A stretch of 64,000 bases of DNA. Origin: Panopea generosa (taxonomy: Eukaryota; Mollusca; Bivalvia; Adapedonta; Hiatellidae). This document shows positions 50,528-62,870 of this stretch, one piece after another. Location: positions 11,832,482 through 11,896,481 of the forward strand of contig CM055897.1 of the NCBI GenBank assembly GCA_029582155.1, in the 5' to 3' direction. Both the position numbers and the translations under genes were made by a program. Under the pieces are notes generated by a model. It worked only from the letters and a program-made list of their open reading frames with translations. It did not search any database and had not been told where the DNA came from. Position 1 is the first letter of the stretch. Each line of letters opens with the position of its first letter.

Positions 50528-51689
50528 CTTTAAAAACTAGCATAATGCTTCTAGTTTTATTAAAACTGCTTGTAATTTCTTAAATATTGAAGTAACAAAA
50601 TATTTGGGGATTAGTATTTCTCTATAATCATTTTTATATGTGAACATTAAAACTTTATTTTAGCATTTGTCTGTGTCCTTTTAAATATATTTTTGAAGAA
50701 ATCATTAAGTGTTCTCTAGCAACCACAATTTTCGTTTTATTCTAACCAAACTTACATAGTAGGTATACGTAGTAGGATGTCTGTCAAGCTAAATTGAATA
50801 ATAGCTATCTAAGATTGTCATACTTGTTTAAAGAGGTTATATCGGGATTTTTCAAAATTTTAAAATTAGCTAAAAACATTTTTTTCCAACATATCATGCA
50901 ATTATATACTCACTGACTCCATATTGGCAAAAGAATATCTATTTAAAGATGTCAAAATAATAGTCGAAAAAGGGATATCCTAATTTAGGCCATGCAACAA
51001 GGTTAGACTAGAATAGATTTCCCTCTTAAAATTGCAACATATTTTATGACATATTAAATGTGTCATGTGAATTCAATTTGATCTGTTATACAGGTTTACA
51101 CGTAGTAAAAATCGTTTTTATCGTTAGAAAGAGTAAAAAAAATATGCAAAGGTCATTTAGCAGTATTTAAGTGCTCTCTATTTTTAAATATCAATTTTGT
51201 CATGTATTGGTGTTTTCATTAACAAGAACTTGGAATTTCGTTGAACAAGGGGTTAAATAATCATAATGAAATGCATAAGCGATGTAACTTTTGCATTAAA
51301 CAAGACTAATACACCAAAGGAAGACATGGCCATTTTATATTTTTGGTTGTTTGAGGCACAAAAATGACATAGCATAACTGTAATAATTCATTTATTGCCA
51401 TCATCGTTGTTGTCATTGTTGTTTTTTTTATTAAAATATTAATCAAGTGAAGATCATTTTGACTAATTGCCAGACAATGATATACTTGAATAGGCCGTAG
51501 TAATCCAGTAAGCATTACTGGGGTTATTTAAGCATTGAAATTAAAAGTAAATGGTAAGATTCTGACAATTCAAATTTTGATTGTTTTATTTTAAATAGCA
51601 ATTTTATTAAAATATGTTACCCATAACATATTGAAAATAAGCAATGCATGACAATTAAATGAGGAAAATACTCATTTGAAGAAATGCCT
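50528..51689. other. Intron 3 DNA, nothing assigned
   Basis: AT-rich sequence with no repeat, exon or RNA I can support. Confidence 0.45.
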
Positions 51690-51975
51690 GTTTGGAGCAC
51701 AGTAGATATACATAAATGTATCTGGAGCACTGTATATGCATAAATGTATCTTGAGCACTGTATATGCATTAATGTATCTGGAGCACTGTAGATATGTATT
51801 ACTGTATCTGGAGCACCGTAGATATGCATAAATGTATCTGGAGCACTGTAGATATGCATACATTTATCTGGAGCACTGTAGATATGCATTAATGTATCTG
51901 GAGCACTGTAGATATGCATAAATGTATCTGGAGCACTGTAGATATGCATTAATGTATCTGACGCACTGTAGATAT
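51690..51975 (+). repeat. 30-bp minisatellite, first block
   Basis: Nine to ten units of GTATCTGGAGCACTGTAGAT plus ATGCATTAAT. As 30 is a multiple of 3, the minus strand stays open as a ten-residue repeat (MHIYSAPDTL). This is a by-product, since no splice or start context supports it. The same unit is found at 54505-54605 and 55125-55305. Confidence 0.93.
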
Positions 51976-53154
51976 GGGTGAATTAAAAAAAATGAAGCCA
52001 AAACGTGACATAGGTGTCAAAATTTAAACATGATTTTTTCAATTGATTTTTATTGCATTTTGTAGCTAACATGTTCAAGCTTATTTTCTCGTATTGTCAA
52101 ATGGATAAGTGAACTACATATATGATTTTTTTAGCATTTTAATTTAATTGTAAGAAACTTTTTATGAACATGGTACATAATTTTTAAGGAACATAATATC
52201 AAAAACAACCAAAATAATACTGTTTTTTAAACAGAATAACATCAAGTACTAAGGTAACTTATAATCTGACCAAAATAAGATACAAAAAGTACCAAAATCT
52301 GAAAAATATACCCTTTTTAACTATTTTATGTCCCCTTATTTTACAAATACACTTTCAAAAGTTTGTTTTACTTGATCAAATGTGGTTTGGTTTCCATAAA
52401 AAGACATGTTTTGAATAAATTATGCCTCAATGCAGGTAATTGCCAGGTTTCATCAGGATTGAATTAAATTTGACTTTGATACAGCTCATTAAATATATAG
52501 CATTTTTTCATCTTTTAGTACACTCCGAACATTTTAGTATATGTAAAATAATCTACATTCATAGCAAACAACATACTGTAATGCAACACTCAATGTATGT
52601 TATACATCATTTAAAGGATACACTGAACTATATTTATCAGTAAATTTGATATTATTTTTCGCACAATTAAATTATTAACAACAGTAACAAACAATATTTG
52701 TAAATGCTACATAATAATACTTATTGTGAAAAAAATTCAAATAATAATGTGAAATATCAACAAATTGTCTAATAATAAATAACTTCTGATGATTTTCAAG
52801 GATAAAATCGAACATAAGTACAGTCAGAATGCTTAACTTTGCTCCATCTCTGGGTTTTACATACACTCAGAATGAGTTACAGTGTACACTCAGGACAACA
52901 ACGGTTATCAGTATTTTAAGCTATTTGGTTGATTGGTATGCTTTGATATAAAATAGTTTTTTAAATAAATAAATTGTTTTATTAATATTAAGCAATACTA
53001 TTTAAATGAAATTTTGAACAGTTAAACAATCAAACTATTAACAAGCTAGAATTAGATGCCATTTTTTTATGCCATTGGGGTAAAATACTTCACATTAACT
53101 TGACTGTGGCACATACCATCATTGTCATGTATCTACCAGATGCTCAACCTTCAT
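51976..53154. other. Intron 3 DNA, nothing assigned
   Basis: AT-rich, with no supported features. Confidence 0.45.
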
Positions 53155-53335
53155 GGAGAGTGTGGTTCGGTGGTAGAGCATTGTACCCAGTATAAGAGGG
53201 TTGTGGGTTCAATACTCCTTCATGGCCATGTGTAGTGTCCTTGAGCAAATATACTTAGAATTGGTTCTACCCAGGAAGACCTTGAGCAAGATTGGAAACT
53301 TTTTCACATTTGAGGTTAAATAAATAAGTTTAAAT
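53155..53335 (+). mobile_element. tRNA-derived SINE
   Basis: The head GTGGTTCGGTGGTAGAGCAT (box A-like) is followed by GTGGGTTCAATACTC (box B-like). The body contains GTGTCCTTGAGCAA and ends in an AT-rich tail (TTAAATAAATAAG). The body motif is related to that of the SINE at 31590-31752 on the other strand, so both may be one family. Confidence 0.72.
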
Positions 53336-53732
53336 CAACCTTTAGTCAGTTTAGTATGGAACCATGTTCATTTTATTATTTTTTGTCATGGTCATTATTG
53401 TGGTTAAATTACCAGCACCTGTGTGGTTACAGGCAACTATATAAGTGATGGCAAGAAAAGGATACCTGTGGCTCATGCATTTCGTAGGAAGCAACGGTTT
53501 GATTTATATGATAGAATCTGCCAAAACTCTGCAGTTCTGCATATATCAAGGTTCACGGTTCATTGTGCATATTCATTTTGAAATATTTTTTTAATCTGTA
53601 TGTTAACATTTAGAGTGTACCTGGACTCTTCTGTCCTGTTGGTGTCGAAAAACTATTATGTGTTGGCATACCATAAAACTCCATTTAATAATTCTAATGG
53701 CAGTTAAAACTGATTAAATGGTTTTCCTTTTT

Positions 53733-54485
53733 TAGCTCTACTGGCCAAAGGCCAGAAGTGCTTATGCGATGGCGTGTTGTCCATCGTCTGTCCTCTATTA
53801 GCAGCACTTTCTCTGAAACCACTAGGCCAATTAAACTCAAACTTCACATGGATGTTTCTATTGCTAAGGAGACTATACAGAAGATTTTTATCTGAAATTC
53901 AAGATAACCACCATTACTAAAATTAATCCAAAACTTAAAAAGTCTTCTTCTTATGAACGACCCAACAGATTTTCAATATGTAGTAATGATGACCAACTAT
54001 ACTTCTGTTAGATTTGTTCAAATGGTATCCCTTTGGTTAAAAATGACCCTGTCCCAAGGGTTCAATTAGGGGACACATGTCTGATGTCATTATATATATA
54101 TATATATTATTTTTTTTTAAATGGAAACGATTTTCTTCACAGAAGTATTGGGATCAGGAGGGGCCCAAAAAGGGTAAAAATTGGGAAGTTCAAAAGTCGT
54201 TTTCTTAAGAAACGTTATGTCAGATTTGTTCATATTTGGCATAAATAATCCCTACCAGTAGGAGTTTGATTGCAGATAAAATTTAGGGGCTAAAATTTAT
54301 AGGGGCCCTGTAACTGGACTAAGAATTTTACACAGGGATGCTATGGGAAAACAGAATATTCTCTCATCTATTCTGAACCCACAAGGCCAATTAAACTGAA
54401 ACTTCACATGGATGTTTCTATTGCATAGAAGACTATACAGCAGATTTTTTTTCTATCTGAAATTCAAGGATTCAATTAGGGGACA
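53733..54485 (-). repeat. Inverted copy of the 630-bp interspersed repeat
   Basis: The copy begins with the complement of the tail (CTCTACTGGCCAAAGGCCAG at 53735-53754). It then runs through the unit seen at 23530-25050 on the opposite strand and re-enters a second unit near 54360. It is cut at about 54485 where the 30-bp minisatellite starts. The CTGGCCAAAGGCCAG palindrome marks the element end at both sites. Confidence 0.83.
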
Positions 54486-54494
54486 CATGTCATT

Positions 54495-54867
54495 ATAATG
54501 CCATTAATGTATCTGGAGCATTATAGATATATGCATTAATGTATCTGGAGCACTGTAGATATGCATTAATGTATATGGAGCGCTGTAGATATGCATTAAT
54601 GTGATCAAGATGAATGAAAACATTGATTAGATGAAAGATCCATTAATGAAAACACTGATTGGATGAGAGAAAGATTAATGAAAACACTGATGGATGAGAG
54701 AAAAATAAATGAAAATGCTGATTGGATGAGAGAAAGATTAATGAAAACACTGATTGGATGAGAGAAAAGATTAATGGAATTATTGATTTGATGATAGAAA
54801 GATTAATGAAAACACTCTTTGGATGAGAGAAAATAAAAACATGTCTGACATCTGCTTGCTTCTTTCT
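54495..54867 (+). repeat. Composite minisatellite block, copy 1
   Basis: About three 30-bp units (GTATCTGGAGCACTGTAGAT core) are followed, after a GTGATCAAGATGAATGAAAA junction, by units of about 31 bp with GATTAATGAAAACACTGATT and GGATGAGAGAA. The block ends with AAAACATGTCTGACATCTGC. The same order recurs at 55125-55630. Confidence 0.88.
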
Positions 54868-55122
54868 TTTTTTACATGGAAATGATTTTGCCTATATCTT
54901 CACAGAAGCATTGTTTGGTGAAAGAGGTTCAGGTTTGTTAAAATGACTGGGTTCCACTGCCTTAAGAGGTCAGAAGGGTCCCCCAAAGGGTAATAATTGG
55001 GAATGACAAAAACTGTCTTCTTAAGAACCTGTATGTCAGATTTGTTCATATTTTACATAAATTATCAGAATTGAGGGGTTTAATTTACATAGGAATATTA
55101 TAGGGAAAACTGGATTTTTTCA
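54868..55122 (-). repeat. Fragment of the 630-bp repeat between composite blocks
   Basis: Words such as ATATCTTCACAGAAGCATTG and GTATGTCAGATTTGTTCATA match, in inverted orientation, the middle of the units at 23530-25050. It separates the two composite minisatellite blocks. Confidence 0.75.
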
Positions 55123-55124
55123 TT

Positions 55125-55630
55125 TTGTAGATATGCATTAATGTATCAGGTGCACTGTAGACTGTAGATATGCATTAATGTATCTGGAGCACTGTAGATA
55201 TGCATTAAAGTATCTGGAGCATTGAAGATATGCATTAATGTATCTGGAGCACTTTAGATATGCATTAATGTATCTGGAGCGCTGTAGATATGCATTAATG
55301 TGATCAAGATGAATGAAAACATTGATAAGATGAGAGAACAATTAATGAAAACATTGATTGGATGAGAGAAAGATAAATGAAAACAGTAATTAGATGAGAG
55401 AACAATTAATGAAAACATTGATTGGATGAGAGAAAGATTAATGAAAACACTGATGGATGAGAGAAAAATAAATGAAAGTGCCGATTGGATGAGAGAAAGA
55501 TTAATTAAAACACTGATTGGATGAGAGAAAAGATTAATGGAATTATTGATCAGACAAGAGAAAGATTAATGAAAACACTCTTTGGATGAGAGAAAATAAA
55601 AACATGTCTGACATCTGCTAGCTTCTCTCT
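55125..55630 (+). repeat. Composite minisatellite block, copy 2, beside exon 4
   Basis: About six 30-bp units, the same GTGATCAAGATGAATGAAAA junction, then about eight 31-bp units and the same AAAACATGTCTGACATCTGC end. It stops about 40 bp before the exon 4 acceptor, so intron 3, like intron 2, has its array at the 3' end. Confidence 0.9.
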
Positions 55631-55669
55631 TTATACTAAACAGAAATAACATTTTTGTTCTCTTTCCAG

Positions 55670-55733
55670 ATTACACCTGCAAACCTGAATGTCAAGATGG
55701 CTATGGACGAAATGAGACATCTGATGAATGCAG
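55670..55733 (+). CDS. Exon 4: short cysteine-rich segment
   Basis: The acceptor TTCTCTTTCCAG ends at 55669 and the donor AG/GTGTGT follows 55733 (phase 2). Joined to exon 3 (A+AT gives Asn) it reads NYTCKPECQDGYGRNETSDE, then C and R. It adds three cysteines (20 in total) and probable N-glycosylation sites NYT and NET. The C-x(3)-C-x(2)-GY spacing resembles the start of a TNF-receptor or EGF-like repeat. No later exon or membrane segment is visible to 64000, so the protein is incomplete here. Confidence 0.75.
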
Positions 55734-56027
55734 GTGTGTTATAATGATTCTAATCAGTTACCTATCAGTCAAATATGGCAACAATGTGTCAGTATGGCTT
55801 TCCATTAAGTTCAAAGTATAGAATATATATGTTTTACTTAGTCTTTGATACCTGAGCACAGCTTACAGAAAGCTGTTGCTTGCCCTATGTCAGTTTTCTT
55901 TCATACTTCTATTAACTTTAAAGTAAGTTATTGAGTTATGGCCCTTGAATCATAACACTGCTTTGTTTGGCTTAGTTTTGTGTGTGTTATTGGCCTGATT
56001 GATACAATATGTTTCACACCACTATTA

Positions 56028-57012
56028 CATTCATTCCCCACAGGGCCTCATTGTAACATTTATGTCTCACACCACTTCAAGGTCTCACTGAAGAATAACT
56101 TCCCTTACATGACGGTAGCAAGATTATTACGCCAAAGAAATTAGAATTGTGTAAAGCAGTTGGGCATTTTTTTGTTAAAAATGCATAAAATGTCACATTT
56201 CTTTGTGCATATGGGAACATTTGAACATTTTCATGATTTCTGCAAAGTTTTGGTGACATTGGGGACTGTTTGGCGATGCTATGATAGTTTAAAGATGCAT
56301 AGTGATACACTGCAACAAATGGGCAGAATTGTCAAAAATGAAGGGGTGCCATCAAACCATCGAAATTGTGAAAAAGCAGCCTGGTCAACCCCCTGTATTT
56401 TCTACATATTTGGACCAACAGAGGACTATCTATGGGAATCAGACACTTTTAGAACCATTGGTAATATATCCAGTGTTCCAGAAGTGCATGTCTCTATATG
56501 TAGAACAGTACAAAATTAATTGGTGTGTGAAACGTACTACATTCCCCACAGGACTTCGTTGTACCATTTATGTCTTACACCACTATTACATTCCCCACAG
56601 GGCTTCATTGCAACATTTCTATCTCTCACCACTATTACATTCATTCCCCACAGGTCTTCATTGCAACATTTCTGTCTCACATCACTTTTACATTCCCCAC
56701 AGGGCTTCATTGTAACATTTCTGTCTCATATCACTGTTACATTCCCCACAGGGCTTCATTGTAACATTTCTGTCTCACACCACTATTACATTCCCCACAG
56801 GGCTTCATTGTAACATTTATGTCTCACATCACTGTTATTTCATTTCCCACAGGGCTTCATTGTAACATTTCTGTCTCATATCACTATTACATTCCCCACA
56901 GGGCTTCATTGCAATATTTCTGTCTCACACCACTATTACATTCATTCCCCACAGGGCTTCATTGTAACATTTATGTCTCACACCACTACTACATGGCTTC
57001 ATTGTAACATTA
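56028..57012 (+). repeat. 49-bp minisatellite after exon 4
   Basis: One unit stands alone at about 56028-56080. The main array, of about ten units, is at 56535-57012. A unit reads TTCCCCACAGGGCTTCATTG, TAACATTTCTGTCTCACACC, ACTATTACA. Every unit contains CCCCACAGG, an acceptor-like CAG/G after pyrimidines. Between the two lies 56081-56534, a non-repeat stretch with an unrecognised 119-codon frame (56160-56519) that may be an insertion. Long frames through the array are by-products. Confidence 0.92.
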
Positions 57013-58449
57013 TGTCCAAAACACAGTGAAAAAACAATATCTGCAACATGTGTTGTTTTTTGGAAGGCGAGGAAAGCCTGATAAAGCTTTCATGTGGAGT
57101 ACAATTTCGTTCTATAACCTTCATTATATTGTTGACAGCGATTTCATTTTCTCCAACCGATACAATAATTCCAAAAGTTTCAAAACACAATGGCCATAGC
57201 AGAGGATGTAGAGATCCAAATTTGATTTTATTGCGATTTTTGTACTATCGAACAGAGAGCACAACACTTCAAATATACTGTAGTCAAAGCAGACAGTTTC
57301 CACTAGTATAACATGAAATGGAGACGACTACTGCGCATTAGTTTGTCTATAAGCACTTTTCATTGTCATTGTGCATAGTGATATCATCTGGGGGAAATTA
57401 AATTGTGCTTTAAGGAATATATCGAAAATATTCAACAGTGTTAGTTCCAATAATCTATAACATAATTTTAGTTGTGAACAGTTTAATATCAGTAACAAGG
57501 AGAAACACATTTGGCGATTAAATAATCCATAGTCATGGGGGAAGTGAAGATCTGTAATTACTTGACCGCCGGAGGAAATTGTACGTATCAGATATATATA
57601 CAAATTCCCTAATACGGAATTAAATATAGAAGTAAGCATTGAATATAAACAAAGATTAGTTATAATCCTTGTATTGTTCTATGGCGGAATGCTAAAAAGG
57701 CCCCTTAACTAAAGGTGAACATCTTACCCCCCATTTGCGTAAAGTAGTGTCATGCTATATGCTATTATAGACTGTTCTATTTATAAAATAGGTGTATTAA
57801 TCTTTCGTGCATTTAAATTTCCTGCCATTTGTTATAAACATCATAAATATGGCATCCAAACAATTGACTATCTACAATTTCATCTAAAAAGAACATTTTC
57901 TAGCTTACCAATGTCCGTTGTGAGAATTCTACTCGACACAGTAAAGACAGTTGTTAAACTGAGAAGCAACATCTAAACACAGAGGTAAATTATAATTCAG
58001 ACTTGATGATATATCTCCCATGTGGGCCCTGGAATATATGCACAATAAGATTACGTTTAATTTGTTTGCAAAATGTGTTACCTATTATATTACAGTTTAC
58101 TGTTAAAAAATCACGAGGACAAAGTATTTAAATTAGAGAGGCCATTGTAATTCAAATTATTTTTACAGGCAAAGAAAAGTGGCTTGATGAATTTAGCTGG
58201 ATCACTAAAAAGGATGCTAAATGTAAGGGCGAGTGAAAATTTAGTTTGTTGGTCACTAGTCCTACAGAGCAAGTAGTCAACAAAATAACTTTACACGCCT
58301 GATTAAATTTTGTAAAAAATCAATGTTATTTTCAAAATGACACCGCAAGTGCGAATTATACATCATGCAAGAAACCACAAATTGATTATTTTGAGTTAAT
58401 GTGGAACAATATATTAATATATAGATAGTAGTAAATGAGATCATTTCGA
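57013..58449. other. Intronic or intergenic DNA, no gene assigned
   Basis: An 87-codon open frame (57048-57311) has a hydrophobic stretch (SITFIILLTAISFS) but no start or splice context I trust. Nothing else stands out. Confidence 0.4.
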
Positions 58450-59344
58450 GGGCTCAGCGCAACACTATTGTAACTGTGTTTTTTCAAAAAAAAATTTTTT
58501 TGCATAAATAACTATAGTTTTACAATGTGCACCCTGTGTTAAAATTTGGTCGAGATATTTTAAATAATTTTGAAGATATTCACTTTTGGTGAAAATATTG
58601 TATCTCAGATACACTAATTCTTTAGCGCAAAACTATTGTAACTTGAGTTACAATAGTTTTGCACCAAATAATACTTCGGAAACCTTTATTTATACTGGTA
58701 TAAAACTATTGTAACTTGAATTTAAATTTTATTAAACCCAGTTATTATTATGTATAACCACTTTTATTTAGTCCAAGAATATTGCAATACAAGTTTCAAA
58801 TGATAGTTCAGGAAAATCTTTCAAGATTTTGAAGAAATACAGGTAGAGACTTTTCTTTTTTTCTTTTTTTTATTTTTACTAAATTTTTAAAAACATTTTA
58901 ATTTGATAAAAAAGTAAAATTTAGTCAGATGAGTATGTTAAATGTTTTATTGATTTTATAAGTGGAATTAATATAGTTATTGTGCTATAAAAGAACCATT
59001 TGTTGATATTTTGTTAAAAAATCTGATTATTAAAATTTATAGTGAATTGTTTGGTTTGCATTTTTTTTTAATAAAAAGGCCGTCCAATCTCACAATATTA
59101 CTCAACACACTTTCAATTTTTACCAATTATAACTTGACTTAATCAATATATCCCTTTTGAATACTTCCAGAATGAGATATGACCTCAGGTACACTCAGTA
59201 TTATTCTTTTTAATACCTCAGTACTAGAAGTCAGCAGTATCTAATTATTTTAAAATGGCTGTTAACTTAGAACCAAAATAATATATTTTAGATATTGATA
59301 AACCTTGGTTTCTCAGAGTTAACTTTTAATTATACCAATTGAAA

Positions 59345-60505
59345 AAAGCACAATGTGGGTAGTGGGGTTGGTATGGGGTATGGTGGATACAGAGTGTACA
59401 GCAGATAGTTGAGATGGTGAAGTGGATGTAGCAGGTACAGCAGCTGCTGGTAGTGTAGTTGGTATGATGGATGAGGCGGGTACATCAGGATGCTGTAGTT
59501 GGTATGATGGATGCAGATGGTACAGCTGGTACTGCAGTTGGTATTGTGGGTGTAGAAGGTACAGCTGGTTGTATAGGGGGTATAATTGGTGTAGAAGGTA
59601 CAACTGGTAGCATAGTTTGTATGGTTGGTGTTGAGGGTACAACCCAGGTAGCATAGTTGGTATGGTGGGTGTTGAGGGTAAGCTGGTAGTGTAGTTGGTA
59701 TGGTAGGTGAAGAGGGTATGACAGGTAACAGTTGGTATGGTGGATGTAGAAGGTACAGCTGGTAGCATAGTTGGTATGATGGTAGTAGAGGGTATGGCTC
59801 GTAGTGTAGTTGGTATAGTGGGTGTGGATAGTACAACTGGTAGTATAGTTGGTATGGTGGGTGTTGAGGGTACAGCTAGTAGTGTAGTTGGTATGGTGGA
59901 TGAAGAGGGTATGACAGATAACATGGTTGGTATGGTGAGTGTGGATGGTACAACTGGTAGCATAGTTGGCATGGTGGGTGTTGACCGTAGAGCTGGTAAT
60001 ATAGTTGGTATGTAGGTGTTGAGGGTACAGCTGGTAGTGTAGTTGGTATGATAGTTGGAGAGAGTACAGATGGTAGTGTAGATGGTTTCATGGGTGTAGA
60101 CAGTACAGCTGGTAGTGTAGGCGATATGGTAGGTGTAGAGGGTACAGCTGGTAGCGTAGTTGGTATAGTGGTTGTAGAGGTTACAGTAGGTAGTATAGTT
60201 GGTATGTTTGGTGTAGAGGGTACAGCTGGTAGCGTTGTTGGTGTTGTGAGTGTAGAAAGTACAACAGGTAGTGCAGTTGCTTTTGTGAATGAAGGGGGTA
60301 CAGCTGGCAGTGTAGTTGGTATGGTGAGTAGCATAGATGGTATAGCGGGTGTTGCTGGTACAACTGGAAGCATAGTTGTTATGGTTGGTGTTGAGGGTAC
60401 AGCTGGTTGTTATGATGGGTAAAGAAAGTACAGCTGGTAGTGTAGATGGTATCATAGTTGTATATACAGTACAGCTGGTAGTATAGTTGATATGGTGGGT
60501 GTAGA
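59345..60505 (+). repeat. 39-bp minisatellite, block 1
   Basis: About 30 units of GGTAGTGTAGTTGGTATGGT plus GGGTGTAGAGGGTACAGCT. The 39-bp length (13 codons) keeps frames open on both strands. The minus-strand 420-codon frame (59319-60581) reads PTTLPAVPSTPTI repeats but switches repeat phase several times, and a plus frame reads VGMVGVEGTAGS. That all frames give repeats argues for non-coding DNA. Confidence 0.93.
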
Positions 60506-60959
60506 GGCATAGTGCCACCATTGCAAAAAAGAAGTGCTTCCGTGGGGTAGTCGCATAATGGCGGTTGTAAATAATCCTCAATTCTTCTTCTTTAAAAATG
60601 CATTTTCCTATTTTTAATGCTCATTTTTTTATTTGAATGGCATTATTGATGTATTTTGAACATTTTGATAGCATTGTCATGTTTGAATTGTGAATTTAGA
60701 AAAAAAAAATGATGCTTGGAAATTGGGGCATGAATTCATGATTTCGGAAGTCTACTTTCACTTTGTCACCAGTGTACACACTGAGCAGAAAAAAAATCTC
60801 TTATATGACACATGACCCCTACTTTTCTCATCATATTTTGATAGTGCAGAGGTTGACAAACAGTAAAATGTAGGTTTCACTTCTTTCATTTGGGACCCTC
60901 TATGAATGACAAGCCTTCAAACTTTTATTATTTACTATAGAATAAAGAACAAAAATCAA
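60506..60959. other. Non-repeat interruption of the 39-bp array
   Basis: About 450 bp of unique AT-rich DNA separates the two blocks. It may be an insertion. No ends are evident. Confidence 0.5.
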
Positions 60960-62870
60960 TGGTGGGGTTACACCTAGAGGGTACAACTGGTAGTGTTGTT
61001 GGTATAATGGGTGTAGAGGTTACAGCTTGTAGCGTTATTGGTGTTGTGAGTGTAGATGGTACAATTGGTAATGTATTTGGTACTGTGGGTGTTGAGGGTA
61101 CAGCAGGTAGTGTTGTTGGCATAGTGGGTGTAGAGTATACGCCTGGTTTTAAACATAGTTGATATTGTGGATGTAGAGGGTACAGCTGGTAATGTTGTTG
61201 GTATAGTGAGTGTAGAGTGTTTGGCTGGTAGCGTAGTTGGTATGGTGGGTGTAGAGGGTATGGCTGGTAGCATAGTTTTTATAGTGGGTGTAAATGGTGC
61301 AACTGGTAACGTAGTTGGTAATGTGGGTGAAGACAGTACATCTGGTTGTGTAGATGCTATCATGGGCATAAACAGTACAGCTGGTAGTATAGTTGGTATG
61401 GTGGGTGTTGAGGGTACAACTGGTAGTGTAGTTGATATTGTGGGTGAAGAGGGTACATCTGGTTGTGTAGATGATATTATGGGCATAAAAAGTACAGCTG
61501 GTAGTATAGTTGGTATGGTGAGTATAGAGGGTAGACTGGTAGCATAGTTTGTATGGTGGGTGGAGAAAGTACAGCTTGTAGTGAAGTTGTTATTGTGAGT
61601 ATGGAGGGTATAGCTGGTAGTGCAGTTTGTATTCTAGGTGTAGAGGGTACAGCTAGTAGTGTAGATATTAATGTGAGTATAACGGGTACAGCTGCTAGTG
61701 TAGTTGGTATTGTGAGTACATGTATAAAGGGTACAGTTGGTAGTGTAGTTGGTAATGTGAGTATAAAGGGTACAGCTTGTAGTGTAGTTGGTATGGTGGT
61801 TGTATAGGGTACAGCTGGTAGTATAGTTGGTATTATGGGGAACAATGAGTAATTAAGATGGTTGATATGGTATTATATTGAATGTAGTAAGTACAGTGAG
61901 TAGTTATAATGGTATGGTGGATGCAGAGTGGACATTGAGTAGTTGTGTTGGTATAATGAATATAATGAATGCAACGGGTAGTGATGTTGATATTAAGGGG
62001 GTAGTGAGTAGTGAAATTAGTAAAGAATTATAGAGGATGTAAAAGGAACAGTGAAGAGGTGAGATGGTATGGTGGATGATTGTAGTGTCCATGAAACAGA
62101 TGGTAGTGATGTTGGTATGGTGAATGCAGTGTGTAAAGTGGGTAGTGATGTTGATATAATGTGGATTGTGAGTAATAAAGTTGGTATGGTAGATGTTTAG
62201 GGCACATTTAGTGCTGTTGGTGTTGTTGATGTAGAAGGTACAGTGTAGTTGAATCTAAATGGTGGGTGTAGATGGTACATTAAGTGATGGGGTTCTGGTT
62301 GGTATTATAGATAATGGTTGGTAGAGAGAAAACAGTACCTATATAATAGAGTAATGTAGATGAAGCATTGGAGTGAATGTAGATGTTACAGCGGATAATG
62401 GTACTTGATTGGTGGGTGTAATGGTTCAGTAGTTAATTAGGTCAGTATGATGGATGTAATGGATGCAGTGGGGTAGTGTGGTTGGTATGGTGGATGTTGA
62501 AGGTACATTCGCTGTGGATAGTTGAGTTGGTATGGTGAGTCGATACATCTAATGAATACAAAGGATCAGTGTCTTATGGATTTGGTTTGGCGGATGTTAC
62601 TGATGTAGTTGAAAATGGTACTAGTATACTAGATGTAGAGTGTAGAAGTGATGATGTTGGTATGGTGGTTGTATAGGGTACAGTGGGCATAATGATGTTA
62701 GTTTGGTGGGTGTAAAGGGTGCAGTACCATGTTGGTGGAGTTAGTTCATGTATGAAGACTGAAAGGTATTTAATTAATTTGGTATGATGGATTTTGAAGG
62801 TGCAGTTGGAATTGGAGTTTGATGAATGTAGATGGTACAGTTGTTAGTGATGTTGGTATAGTGGGGCCCA
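60960..62870 (+). repeat. 39-bp minisatellite, block 2, decaying to the right
   Basis: The same unit as block 1 continues. To about 61830 the units are regular; from there to 62870 they become irregular in length and sequence (GTTGGTATGGTGGATG words remain). This is the usual sign of older repeats at an array edge. Confidence 0.88.

Noticed and set aside
51617-51949. 110-codon frame of MHIYSAPDTL repeats
   Set aside because: A translation of the 30-bp minisatellite; the same DNA recurs in intron 3 without a frame of this length.
53155-53230. Possible tRNA gene on the plus strand
   Set aside because: Same reasons: a tRNA-like head joined to a SINE body and AT-rich tail.
57048-57311. Possible secreted peptide exon with a hydrophobic stretch
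   Set aside because: No convincing acceptor or donor and no family resemblance; kept only as a note.
58169-58190. Possible exon 5 after TTTTTACAG at 58168
   Set aside because: In the required phase it reads only a few codons to a stop and adds no cysteine, so it would be an odd end for this protein.
59319-60581. 420-codon minus-strand frame
   Set aside because: A product of the 39-bp repeat. Its repeat phase shifts between three reading patterns, unlike a maintained protein.
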